A DNA stretch of 64,000 bases from Zanthoxylum bungeanum (Eukaryota; Streptophyta; Magnoliopsida; Sapindales; Rutaceae), in NCBI GenBank assembly GCA_019454045.1, contig SKCR01015027.1, positions 1 through 64,000 of the forward strand, given 5' to 3'. This document shows, piece by piece, positions 47,023 through 58,177 of the stretch. The position numbers were made by a program, and so were the translations under genes. Numbering within the stretch: the first letter of the stretch is position 1; each line of letters begins with the position of its first letter. The notes under the pieces are model-generated. The model did no database searches. It saw only the letters and a list, made by a program, of their open reading frames with translations, and was not told where the DNA came from.

Positions 47023-47629
47023 TATAGACGCTGGTTTTCGCTCCAGGTCCACAATTGAGATTTCGTAAAATGGGGCACTGGCGATCCTGCAAAACAAAGA
47101 TGTAGAGTGAGCGAGAGTACTGCCCACCGGTGTGGTGGGTGCCGGGGGCACTCCGACGCTCAAGTTAGTGAAGGTACTAAGGAGTTAGAAGGTGGGAAGT
47201 CGAGGTTAGATGCTACCTTGAACTTAGTATGGTGCCGTGAGGGCGGTAGATAGCAGGTATGGTGACCTTTGTGAAAGTCCCAAAACTGTGAGTAGGAGAG
47301 CTAGAAGTTCCCCTTTCCTCTCCTGGAGTCATGTTCCTTATATATCCATGTTATAGTAATGTGTGCCTTTATTGATTGTCTTTTGATTATTTGCCCGTTA
47401 GAACATGGTAACAGTCAACTTAATGAAGTGTCATTACTGCTTGCAGGTTGGAACAAATGGATTGTGGGTGGCATTAATGAGCCTGGGCGTTACGTGGCTC
47501 TTCCTTGGGCTTGGGCTTATGAATCTCTAGGCCACTATTCACTTTAATCATTGGGTTTCCTTCTGAGGTAGAAACTTGGGCGTGGAGTAAAAGGACAAAA
47601 TTGCCCTTTGCCCAAATTTGGCCCTTACA
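47023..47629 (-). repeat. LARD-like element, 5' LTR
   Basis: 607 bp, partner of 32603-33209. Its inner end carries TA in place of TG, a single-base change. 46658-47004 is the remaining element leader with no gene. Confidence 0.95.
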
Positions 47630-47634
47630 AGGTC

Positions 47635-48218
47635 TAACTTTTTCTCTTGTGGATTGTACACTCTAACTTCAGCGGGACAACCCCATTCATGCATATGTCT
47701 TAAACTATGTTTCCAACCCTTCCATAATTCAAATGGCGTTTTGGGAACTGTCTTTGTTGGAACCATGTTTAACATATATACAACAGTTTTTAGAGCTTCA
47801 CTCCACAAGGATAATGGGAGAATGAAGTTGCTAATCATACTCTGAACCATGTTCATTAATGTTCGGTCTCTTCTTTCCGCTACACCATTTGAGATGGTGA
47901 GCCTGGCATTGTGTATTGGGCAACAATGCATTCTTCCTCTAGAAACCTAGTAAATGGACCTAGTTTTTGTCCTGATCCCGTGTACCTTCCATAATATTCT
48001 CCACCTCTATCTGATCTCACGATTTTAATTTATTTTCCTAATTGTTTCTCTACCTCTGCTTTATAGCACTTAAAAGCATCTAATGCTTCTCCCTTATTAT
48101 AAAGCAAATAGAGATACATAAATCGTGAATAATCATCAATAAAGAAGATAAAGATTCTATGACCATTTAAGCACACTTCTGGAAATGGGCCACAAATGTC
48201 AGTGTGTACGATTTCCAA
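47635..48218 (-). pseudogene. Copia-2 pol, integrase core (interrupted)
   Basis: HTDICGPFPEV carries the first catalytic Asp, and [19 protein letters not shown] marks the third. [20 protein letters not shown] and [10 protein letters not shown] lead to the insertion point of the 15-kb element. The second-Asp region (about 47990) is broken by a stop and frameshift. Confidence 0.9.
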
Positions 48219-48260
48219 AATATCAGAACTCCTCCTAGCACCTTTCTTGGCTTTGTTAGT

Positions 48261-48604
48261 TTAATTTCCCTTTATGCAGTCTACACAAGTACCAAAATCA
48301 GTAAAATCCAGAGTCTCAAGGACTCCATCCTTTACTAATATTTTGATTCGGTCAATGGAAATATGACCTAATCTCATGTGCCACAATATGAAGGATTTCT
48401 CATTTAAAATACTTCTCTTTACACCAATATCACCATGCATAGTCATAAGGTTATAATCAAAGGTATGGTTTAAATAAAGCTTAAATAAACCATCATTCAC
48501 AATCTCATCCCCAATAATAACAGAATCTTTTAACAAATGAAAAGATGGTCCAATGAAACTAAAACTAAATCCCAGAGGTAAAAGTTTTGAAACAGAAATA
48601 AGGT
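48261..48604 (-). pseudogene. Copia-2 pol, GAG-pre-integrase domain
   Basis: ISVSKLLPLGFSFSF resumes the frame left at 49541; then ILWHMRLGHISIDRIK and TCVDCIKG (His/Cys zinc-binding region). The first part of the open frame upstream of 48604 belongs to the solo LTR. Confidence 0.88.
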
Positions 48605-49540
48605 TGTTGATGAGGATTTCTGCGGCTAAGGTTTCCGAGTAGCTCGGTAAGGGAAGATAGGGAATTCTCCTCATCCAGAGGACCAGAGGTCAGAGGATGT
48701 GTGTCGATTCTTCGGCCCAGCATGGAGCTCGGGTCCAATTTCTTGGGTATGGCCGACTAGAGAAATACAACTCGGTACAGATTTCATGAACCCACCACAT
48801 CAGAACCGAGGCCGACCATGTTAGATCGGAAGTTCGGTTTGGTCCTGCCATGCATTCTGGAACAAACAGATGAGTTCGGGTATTTCAGGTCATGATAGTA
48901 ACAGTTTGAGAAGCTCGGCAGTTTATTTGATCGACCTTTTGAAGACCGACAGAGTGGTTGGATTTTCCCTTCGACACGTGTCATGGTTTGAAGACTTTTT
49001 ACAGGCTAGCTACACTATATTGCGTGTGACAGTGGAGAAAACATAGTGATATGACAGGCCGTCAGGCGGTAGGTTTGCTTTCGACGAAGACAGTCTTGGG
49101 GTAGAGAGTCTATCAATCACTCGGAGACCACGCGGGAAATGTCATAAAGTTGGGGGAACAGTGTTGTAATTCCTGAGTATATAAAGGGAAGTTAGATTCA
49201 TTTATAAGGGATAGCAAAAACTTGTAATAAAAAGAGAAAGAACACCACTTGTAAAAATATTTATAAACTGCTCGGTTTCACTTGGACCTCTTTCAGAACA
49301 GGTCGGCCGAGTTAGTTCTGGTAATAAAACAACCCCCACCATTTTGTGCCCGTAGACGTAGACTGGATTCGCTCCGCCGAACCATGTTAAAACTCTCTTG
49401 TCAACTTGTGCGTGTTTTTCTCACATTTTACTAAATTTGCCTTTGGTCTTCCCATAACCAAACAAATTCAAGGTTGAGGGAAAGTTGTCTTGGGTGTGAT
49501 ATCTCGAAACTACCCCTGGGATGAAAATCGTCTGTCAACA
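48605..49540 (+). mobile_element. Solo LTR, 936 bp, inside copia-2
   Basis: Ends TGTTGATGAGG...TCTGTCAACA, flanked by AAGGT at 48600-48604 and 49541-49545. TATATAAAGG near 49180, AATAAAA at about 49227 and a CCGTAGACGTAGAC block near 49350 suggest the plus orientation, opposite to all other large elements here. No coding sequence. The copia-2 frame continues across the empty site. Confidence 0.9.
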
Positions 49541-50691
49541 AAGGTTTCTTGAAAAAGACGGAATGTAAAAGGTTTTATCTAGGTCTAAAACAAAGCCAGA
49601 ATTTAGAACAAGTCTGTAGGTCCTGACAGCTTCCACATATGAAGGCATCTTGTTTCCTGAATAAATTGTATGTTCAATTTCCATCGGTTTGCTTTGGTTT
49701 AAGAAGCTCTGCATGGTATTGGCAACATGGATTGTAGAACCAAAGTCAATCCACAAAGTATTATGAGAAACATGAACCATATTAGATTCGTAACACACTA
49801 GAGAGATATGATTACCCTTATTTTCAAGCCAATTCTTGTATTTGGTGGAAGATTTCTTCATGTGTCCTTTCTTTTTACAGAAAAAACATTTAATAGTGTC
49901 CTTATTAACTTGATTAAGAGGCACTTTTCCTTTTCCTTTGTCATTCTTGTCATATTTCTTTCCACGAGTCATTGTATGGGCACTTTCAATCCTTTCTTGA
50001 TTCAACCTCCCTTCCTCTTGTACACAAAGAGTCAAAAGTTCATTAATTGACCAATTTTTCCTTATGTGTGTTGTAGGAAATTTTTAATGGTCCATATTCA
50101 TTAGGTAGAGAATTAAGGATAAAGTGAACCAAAAAAGACTCAGAAATATCAATCTCCAAAGACTTGAGTTGTGCAGCCAAATCCCTCATTTCCATAATGT
50201 GCTCACGCACTCCTTTGGTAGCATTGAATTTCAATGATGATAATTTGTTCATTAGAGTGCTTGCCATTGCCTTGTCAGATGTCTCAAATTGCTGCTCAAT
50301 GGCAGTAAGGTAATCTTTCACCCTAACACAATTAGGAATAGAACCACGAATACTTTTCCAAATGAGCCTTAATGAGCATCATACTTAAACGGTTAGATCT
50401 CTACCACCGTTCAAAAGATGCTCTCTCTTGTTGAGTGCTCAACTCCGTAGGCATTGGTGGTTCATCCACTCTAAATGCTAGGTCAAGGTCCATGCACCCT
50501 AATGTAAGGAGAATTTTCTCCTTCCAATCTTTAAAATTGTCACCATTCAGAAAAGAGATACGAGATGTATCATAGTTGGGAACCACATTAGCTTGAACAA
50601 CTACAAAACAAATAAACAAAAGACTGATATACAGTAATTGAAGCATAAAATACGTATATGGAAAACCTACCAATATAATTTTCCAAAACAA
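49541..50691 (-). pseudogene. Copia-2 gag, zinc knuckle and protease
   Basis: Gag shows ISFLNGDNFKDWKEKILLTL and MRDLAAQLKSLEIDISESFL. The knuckle CFFCKKKGHMKKSS (49847-49888) has lost its last Cys (Ser), and the protease box reads DFGST (49735-49747) instead of D-S-G. Frames are broken near 50330 and 50040. Both functional motifs are damaged. Confidence 0.9.
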
Positions 50692-51711
50692 ATAAATTCA
50701 ATGCATCATTATAACTATCATGTGGGCAAAGTTATAACACACAATAGATTTAACTCTTCATAACGGGATTAGTATCATATTTACTAACACATAATATATT
50801 TAGGCATGTGGGCAACTATATATTATTATATTTAGCAAAATAAATACTTTGCTATCCCATTCTAATTAAACAAAAATATAATAATTTCCCTGTGGGGTTA
50901 AATTATGATATTCTCATGTCTAATCACAACATTTGATGTCATTAAAACTTATGTGATTATTCATCACTTACATATTTCATAATTGAAGATGTTGTGGCTA
51001 TTTTTCAATTAATCAAAAGTATATTAAATATGACATCAAATCAATCTTTTATATCCATATAATCCAAAATTTATTAATGTGATAATGCCAATACTAAATA
51101 GCCGTCCGCATATTTCAGTGAAATGTATACAAGTATATCACAAATTTACTTGATGCATATCACTAACGATTTGGATTAAAAAACAAGGCACATGCCAACA
51201 TGGTTACTGTTGAAATTTTGTACATATCAAAATGCATGTAGAACATCAAATTTCAATAAGGGTGTAAATGTTTTCTCAATACGTGTACTATAAAATATTC
51301 TTCAATATTAATATATATACACACACCGAATGTAAATAATATTCAATTTAACATGCACTAACTGAAAATTATTTTATCAATCTTCCATCATGTATCAAAC
51401 AAATCTCATTCAATTCGCATGCGTATATAATAGTTCAATTGCCTAAACAATTATGAGTTTACAACAAGTGCAATCATAAAAAATAATCACTACCGTAACA
51501 GTGGCCAAAGCTATTATTTATAAGCGAATTCTCTTGAAGTGTTAAAAATCATTTTGGCTTCAGAAACTATTACTACTGGTATATAGACCTGTATATTCAA
51601 ATACCACACGCATGATATATATCATTCCTAACTAATATTTAACATGTGAATTTATCAACACAAAATCTTAAAGAACCGAAAGCCAAACTAGAGACATGCT
51701 CTGATACCAAA
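50692..51711 (-). other. Copia-2 untranslated leader
   Basis: About 1 kb of AT-rich sequence between gag and the primer site; no domain seen. It is long for a copia leader and could hide a further old insertion, though no duplication was found. Confidence 0.5.
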
Positions 51712-52249
51712 TGTTGGATTAAATATGATAGTCATAACATGATTATCAAATAAATAGCGAAAGTCAGGAACTTACATCCAACCATAGCAAATCATATTCT
51801 TCAAACGCAAATCTCACAATTTAGGATGTTTCCATAGGAAGCCAAAAAACGAAAACCACTATATTTTTCTAGTCTATTCAACACTATAAATTCATGTAAA
51901 TTGATGAATGCACATGCTTTGTTGTTAGATCAGGGATCCTTTTATCTTATATTTTCTGAAAACTGTATCAGAACTTATCCTTCTCCCATCAAGAAGACAA
52001 TATATAAATAATGGATAATATGGGTCATTATCCTTACAATTTTGGTAACCAACAAAGAGAGAGAAATCATGGGAGTTACAACTTACATGAGAGTTGGAGG
52101 TTACAACTTACATGAGAGTTGGAGGAAATTGATTTTAATTTAACTTTAAGAGATAAGATTGTTATTAACTTCCTTTAATATAAATAAATTATTTAGAAAA
52201 TAAACCATTAAATAATTAGTGGACCACCATAAGTCAGATATGTCTAATA
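51712..52249 (-). repeat. Copia-2 5' LTR
   Basis: 538 bp against 524 bp in the partner. The extra length is mainly a local duplication of about 26 bp (ACAACTTACATGAGAGTTGG twice, near 52078-52125); it lacks a short ACAATATAT present in the partner. Confidence 0.93.
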
Positions 52250-52599
52250 AACTCCTCTCTTGCTAAGCTGATAGCGGTTCTTCAAATTTGGACACAACCC
52301 TATGAAACATCGGTTTGCTTTCTCTATGTCTTCAATGATCTTCCTTGCCTCATTTGTGATCTTGTCTGCACGAATCAGCCACTTAAGAACTTTCTGTTCA
52401 CTCTTCTCCATTTCTTTTGGCATCATCAACCTTGTGCTGCAAGGCATCTCTGTGACCCTTTGAATTCAACAACTCAACTTCTTTCTTGAGAATGTTGAAG
52501 TTTCTCCTGTAATGACGCAGGTAACTGAAACTGTAACTTGTCGGAGCAACCACACACTTGGCAAATTTCTAAAACTATAGTAACAATAATTTCAACCAT
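52250..52599 (-). pseudogene. CC-NB-LRR resistance-gene pseudogene, fragment 1 (start and coiled coil)
   Basis: ATG at 52599 (MVEIIVTIVLEI), as in RPS2/RPS5-like CNLs. A frameshift at about 52560 then leads to CVVAPTSYSFSYLRHYRRNF, and another near 52413 to KVLKWLIRADKITNEARKII and FIGLCPNLKNRYQLSKR. The latter is the conserved end of the CC domain, where copia-2 inserted after the duplication AACTC. The piece joins fragment 2 (GVSKLGVVVGSREESW) in frame across that empty site. Confidence 0.9.
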
Positions 52600-54584
52600 T
52601 TTTCAATCTCTGTATTACTTGACACACAAGAAATAAGAAAGCAAAAATAATTACTGATTATCTAAGTCTTAACAAAATCCGATTTTTAATGAATTTATAG
52701 AAGAAGTTAATAAAATTTCAAGTTGAACGGGGGCGACTGCGCCCATTCTCATGTATGTGACTCCGCTACTATTGAGGTAGTATGGGTATGTCATCTAATA
52801 ATTATTCTCTGTCATTTGATAGAGCAATTTATATGATGAGACTAAATAATGGGTTCTATCATTTTAATGTAGTGAGATCCATCGAATTAAAATATTTACC
52901 AGACTCACTTATTAGCCAAATGACAGAGTGATTGAACAAACATATCATCTCATTACGTTGAGCTAGTATATCCGACCTACACAAGTATTTTTCCATCAAT
53001 CACTACTTTCTCATGCCACGTGTATTAAAATTATACAAGTTTACCCTCCATAAAAATAACCTTCAAGCTCATCATCTCCAATTTTCTCAAACAGTTGGAA
53101 GGCATCTTACTGACTCTTGTCTTCTTTGATACTGATGAGCAATCGGCTGGCAGGATAAGAACTCATTTGGATATAAACATGTTGCATACAGAGACAAATA
53201 TTGATGGCCGTATTTGAATAAATTAAGGGGAAATGGGTGTGAAAATTTGGCTATCAAAAAGCTATTATAATGAAGGATTTTGAATTGATATTTATAAATG
53301 GTGTGATTTGGTGGTGTATGGTTCATGATTTGATATTTAGGTTATGGGTTATAAATCTAAAGAGTACGTTTTTTATAAGAGTCTGAGACAGTCGGAGATT
53401 TTATCCGCTCTGTTTAAATTCGTAATGAGTAATTTAACGGTGAGATTTCCAATGATTTAAAAAAAAAAAAAAACACATATGTTTTAATACAGTATCAATA
53501 GCTGTAAACCATGTCAATTAACCAAAATGATAATAAACTGAAAGCAACGTTATGATGGGATCCACAGTAACAAACCTTAAGGGGCCATATCATAAAACTG
53601 ACGAATATGAGGACTATCTTAGGTAGAGTAATTAACTTTTCTTAGGTATATGTACTTTTTATTTTAGCATAAATTTGAGAGTGACGGCCGGATGTCTATG
53701 TGTATTATCCTCATGACTACTCTTAGTGTTATCTTCACTTTATTAAAATGAAGATGTTCTTATATATATAGTTGTATCGTTGTCCATCATCCTTCAATCA
53801 CATTAACTCAATAATAAGATAATCGAGAATGAAATTAAGCAAAACTCTCTTGTTATTTTAAAATTAAGCGAAGCTCTCATTCATGAGGTTTTGTTATAAA
53901 TATTTTTATTTTTATGATAAATCATGAAGGGACTTCACTTAATTTTAAAACATACAAGATGTTGTACTTAGTTTCAAGAGAGGGATTTCACTCATTTGCT
54001 CTAAAATATTTTATGTATGTTTTATTACTTGGCAAATAATAATCTTTTTAACTTTAAGCTAAAATATTTAGCTTTTATATATATATATATATTGTAAAAA
54101 TATTTTATTGGATAATTTTTTTTAGGTTGTGTTATCAAAGAAATGAGATAATATTTCTAAATTTAATAAAAATATTATAGATAATTTAATATTTTAAAAA
54201 AAATACAAACTTTATTGAGTTTTTGCTAATAGAGGCAAAATAATTTTAAAAATACAACTAAACACCACTACTAAATTTGGAAAAAAGATTTCGGAATTAA
54301 AAAACCATTTTATCAATAATAAAAGACATATAATAGTTGAACTTGAAATACCTCAAGGTTAGAATCTCCAATATGAATCCTCTTGGAACGTGCCTTGAGC
54401 TCGTGATTCGAATTCTACATGCCATTCCTTTTTCTGTGTAGGATTATTTCACTGGCTTACAGTCCTTACTCCTTGGGTTGGTCTTCTCTCACCTGGTTTC
54501 CAAAGTAACCTTTGTTGGGTCAAGTTACGTGTATTCAAGCCTTAGCTTACTCCACCTGATGAGCCTTTGCCTTGGCTTTGAGGC
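52600..54584. other. Upstream flank of the CNL pseudogene; no gene recognised
   Basis: AT-rich sequence with poly-A (53459-53473) and an (AT)n run at 54076-54093. Open frames are short and lack domains. Confidence 0.5.
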
Positions 54585-55150
54585 TTGAAAGGATTTATGT
54601 CGGGTGGATCTGGCCACGGTTCGGTTCGATTCCATAACCGAACCGAACCGAACCATCTAATTCTACGGTTACAGGAAGCTGGAATTATAACCGAATCGGT
54701 TTTGAAACTTGAAATGATTTATGTCCAGGTAGACTTGGCCATGGTTCAGTTCGGTTCCAGAACCGAACCGAACCGTCTGGTTCTACGGTTTTAGGAAACT
54801 GAAACCATAATCGAACCGGTTTTGAACCGGTTCGGTTACGGTTTTAACTTTTTGAAGTCGTAGAACTAGACCAAATCGGAAAAACCGGTTCGATCTTTTA
54901 TTTTTTGGGAAAAAAGAAGCAAAAAAGTGGCTTGGTTACAGTTCCGAACCTAACCGAACCGGAACAGGATCAAACCTTAAGGTTACGGTTCTAAATTATG
55001 TGGAATCTTAACCGAACCAAAATAGATTTCGATTTTGGTTCCAAAACCGGAACCAGATGAAATAGTAACCTTACGGTTTCATTTGGTTCGGCTTCGGTTC
55101 AAAATCGGAACCGTGATCGAGTCTAAGGACTGGGCCAAAAATCCACCGCC
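54585..55150. repeat. GAACCGAACC-rich repeat with a 124-bp tandem duplication
   Basis: Units starting near 54593 and 54717 (ATTTATGTC, then a GGCCACGGTTCGGTTC-type block) are tandem copies. The rest is GGTTC/GAACC on both strands around an AT core, related in style to 10515-11162. Class uncertain; possibly a non-autonomous hAT element. Confidence 0.5.
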
Positions 55151-56568
55151 AATAATATTTGTATTGTAAGTAAAAAAAAATACAATATTATTTAAATAAT
55201 TTTGATAATAATAATAATATGAAAATGAAAGATCACGGGTCTTGATGGGCGGTGCAGCGGCCCACTAAAACCCCGTGATTGGGGCGTGGGCCTCATTATT
55301 CCAATTGAAGCATCACATCATATCACTGGCTCGCTAATTTTTATAATTCTACTTTAATTCATATAAATAAATATGATTTATTCAAATTAAATACTTTATT
55401 TTATATAGATAAATATATTTCAAAAAATAAAATAAAATAAAAATGATATATTCAATTAAAATTATAATATGGATTGTACCATCAAGTAAGATTCATAATT
55501 ATAAAATTAGAATGCCAACTTGGTATATTTATTGGGTTCTTAATGTGGAAACAATTCTATTATATAAGTGTGATATCACGTCTTTCATACAACAATCCAA
55601 TCATATCTTGACATGTGTATTAAAATAATAAAATTAATTAAATTTAATTTAATTTTGTTGGTGTTGTTACCAATTAATTTCTCATTAATGTGAAGCATCA
55701 TCTGCTACACGGCGACATTCATTCAATTCGCGTCAATGTTTTGGTTATGGTGAATATTATTATTATAATTGTTAGTGAATATATATATATTTAAAAGGTC
55801 ATGTCAACGAACGTCCTCAAGACACTGATCAATTTTAAGAAAATTTTCACATTATTTTTTATGAAAAATATAAAAAATTATCAAAACATTAATTATTTTT
55901 TCCATGAAAACTTTCTTAAAATAGATTCTTAGCGAGTTTCCTAATATTTTCCATATTTAAAAAATCTCACTCATCCCTATAGAAGAAATATTGCTGGTTT
56001 GGATAATGTTATCAAGATTTTGCATGGACGGATGGACAATGCATTTTGATGAAAGTTTGAATTCATTTTGGCTTTCTTTCTTTCAATTTATGATATGATT
56101 TTGAATTTGTCCAACAACCGGCATTATAAGTGATGTATCTCCTTTTTCAAATTAAAAAAACATAATAATAAAAATAATTGTCCAAAACTTTCAGTACAAA
56201 GTTTGCCTGTCATAAATATTATTTTACGAAAAAAGTTATTCTTATATTTGAATTGGTGTCTGAATAAGTCAATTTTTTTTTAAAAAAAATGTCGTTTTAA
56301 ATTTGACTTATTTGGATATAAATTCATGCATAAATTTCGGACAAAATAATAATGCTTTTATTTAAATTTAATGTAATAAATTTCTTACCAAAAATTTGTT
56401 TAATAAATAAATAGATCATTTATAAATGGATGACCCTCGTTTTAATAACACGAAAAGATGCTGAAAATTTATTTATGAAGCTACCCCCACATGCTAACTT
56501 GCATTATTTATTATTTATTTATTATTATTATTTTGGTCCAAAGGAGAGCAAAATTTAATTATTATATC
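55151..56568. other. AT-rich intergenic DNA; no gene recognised
   Basis: Only low-complexity AT-rich sequence and short frames. A small GC-rich patch at 55236-55300 has no identifiable role. Confidence 0.5.
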
Positions 56569-56895
56569 CAGTGTTTTAAAACTTGGACCGATCAATCGAT
56601 CCGGTTTGTTGAGAGCGTCAAGAGTTAGAGATTTGACCTGGGTTCAACTGGGGGTCGACCTAGGGTCAGTGTTTTAACTATATTTTTATTTTTTTTCTTA
56701 ATAAAAAACCAAAACTAATAATTAAAAAAGGGACCAAAAACCCCGCTGACCCGTGACCGATTCGATCGGGTCTTGGTCCAATCGACCAGGTCGTCGGGTT
56801 TTTGACCGGGTCAATCGAATGGTGGGTTTTTGGGGTCAATCGAACTGGACAGAGGACCGATCCACAGGTCAATTGGTCCGAATTTTAAATCAAAG
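56569..56895. mobile_element. hAT-like non-autonomous element, 327 bp
   Basis: Perfect 8-bp target duplication ATTATATC at 56561-56568 and 56896-56903. Inverted ends CAGTGTTTTAAAACTTGGACC and (reverse complement) CTTTGATTTAAAATTCGGACC. The interior repeats GGGTCAATCGA/TCGATCGGGTC words around an AT core; no ORF. Confidence 0.9.
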
Positions 56896-56903
56896 ATTAT
56901 ATC

Positions 56904-58177
56904 TATGAAGTATATAACTTTTTTTTGGGAGTCGAGACAAGTAGAATTTAAGGATAATGATAACAATTTAGTAACTGAATTTAGATATTCGATATTATTC
57001 GATTAAAAAAAAAGTATTCCATATATTAAATTATATAATCAAAATTTTTATAATGAGTTATGATTTTATTTTCGCATATATGATATTCATAAATTTTTAA
57101 TCGATTTTGGATATTTGTAAAATTTGGTTTCGATAATGGATACCCAAAATTTCCAGATATCCTAACCATTCCCATCCCTTTTTAAGGGAGGTTTCCAGTA
57201 AAATTAATGGATGAATCTAATAAAATGTGTTCATAATTACTGAAGATTTTTAACAAATTTGATTACAACTTCTAAAAATTTCAACTGAGCTTTGAGTTAA
57301 GTCAAAACTACCGTCTTCCTTTATTGTAATAATGTGATTACAACTTTTCTCTCTCTTTACCAAATCAAATTAATTATCCTAAAAAAAGCCTTATTATGCC
57401 AAAAAAATTAATTAGGTAATAAATGACATGGAGAAATAGGCTGATAATTTGAATAAGATTTTGATTCCATTTAAATTTAGAGTTTATGATACAATTACCT
57501 ATAATTTAATTAAATTGATCGTCGTTTCTTTCTTTTATTTTCTATTTCTAAATGAATTTCATCTTAAAAAAGAGAAATTATTATATATCCACCCGAAATT
57601 TAATTGATATTCGATAAAACACATAATTATGAGAAAATGATATATGTATAGTTATTAAAAAAGAATATTTTCCATCCAAAATTGAGTGTTTTTTCGAAGA
57701 TCAATTAAATTTCGAGAGATAGATGATAAAACCTCTGTAAAAATTATTAAATTTTAGATAATAAATACCTATTTTTAATAACTTTAAATGCGAGATAATA
57801 TTTTTTCAAAATTGAGTTTCCACATCAACTAAATTTAGAATAAATATATATGATAATTTCCCTAAATAGAATCAAATTAATTTCATAAAAAATAAAAAAC
57901 AGATAAACAAAACACCACCATCTTTCACCAAAAGCCCATTCTTGTCATTTGCAGATACTTCACTCTCTCTCTTTCTTCTTTGCTTCTTTCTTCTTCAAAG
58001 TTCAAAGTTCAAACCCTAAGTATCATTTTTTTTTTAAAACAAAAACAAAAAGCAAAAAAGAAAAGAAAAAGAAACTCTGAAATGGGTGCAGGAAACAAAG
58101 ACCCAGATCAGAAAAGTGGGTGCAGAAGGGAAGGCAATGGAGTTCTTTGACTTAGCTTCAGTAATTTGGTATGCATA
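56904..58177. other. Intergenic DNA and probable 5' UTR of the DUF7036 gene
   Basis: AT-rich until about 57950. Then CACTCTCTCTCTTTCTTC and poly-A stretches precede the start at 58178, as in plant leaders. Transcription start not assigned. Confidence 0.5.

Larger units (their letters stand above)
32603..47629 (-). mobile_element. LARD-like element: large non-autonomous LTR element inside copia-2
   Basis: LTRs 32603-33209 and 47023-47629, both 607 bp. Target duplication AGGTC at 32598-32602 and 47630-47634. Ends TGTAGACGCTGG...CTTACA (TATAGACG in the right copy). On the minus strand TTTGGCGCCCACCGTGG (about 47005-47021) next to the right LTR looks like a primer site, and AGAGAGTAGGGGACAAAC next to the left LTR is a purine tract. 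So it runs leftwards and the left LTR is the 3' one. Without copia-4 it is about 5.5 kb; the 4.3-kb interior shows no gag or pol. About 13 differences between LTRs by eye. The copia-2 IN frame runs through the empty site. Confidence 0.93.
29732..52249 (-). mobile_element. Copia-2: Ty1/copia retrotransposon inserted in the CNL gene
   Basis: LTRs 29732-30255 (3') and 51712-52249 (5'). Target duplication AACTC at 29727-29731 and 52250-52254. Primer site TGGTATCAGAGC on the minus strand near 51698-51709, and purine tract (minus of TTCTCCTACTTGG) from 30256. Domain order gag-protease-IN-RT-RNase H on the minus strand. It contains a 936-bp solo LTR and a 15-kb element; without them it is about 6.5 kb. 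Removing it with one AACTC restores the CNL frame from the CC linker into the segment before the P-loop. Confidence 0.95.

Noticed and set aside
54338..54584. Possible tRNA gene or SINE from a B-box-like GATTCGAATTC at about 54408
   Set aside because: No matching A box at the right distance and no cloverleaf could be drawn.
58166..58177. Upstream start of the DUF7036 protein at 58166
   Set aside because: The codon there is TTG; the first ATG in frame is at 58178 and fits the family N-terminus.
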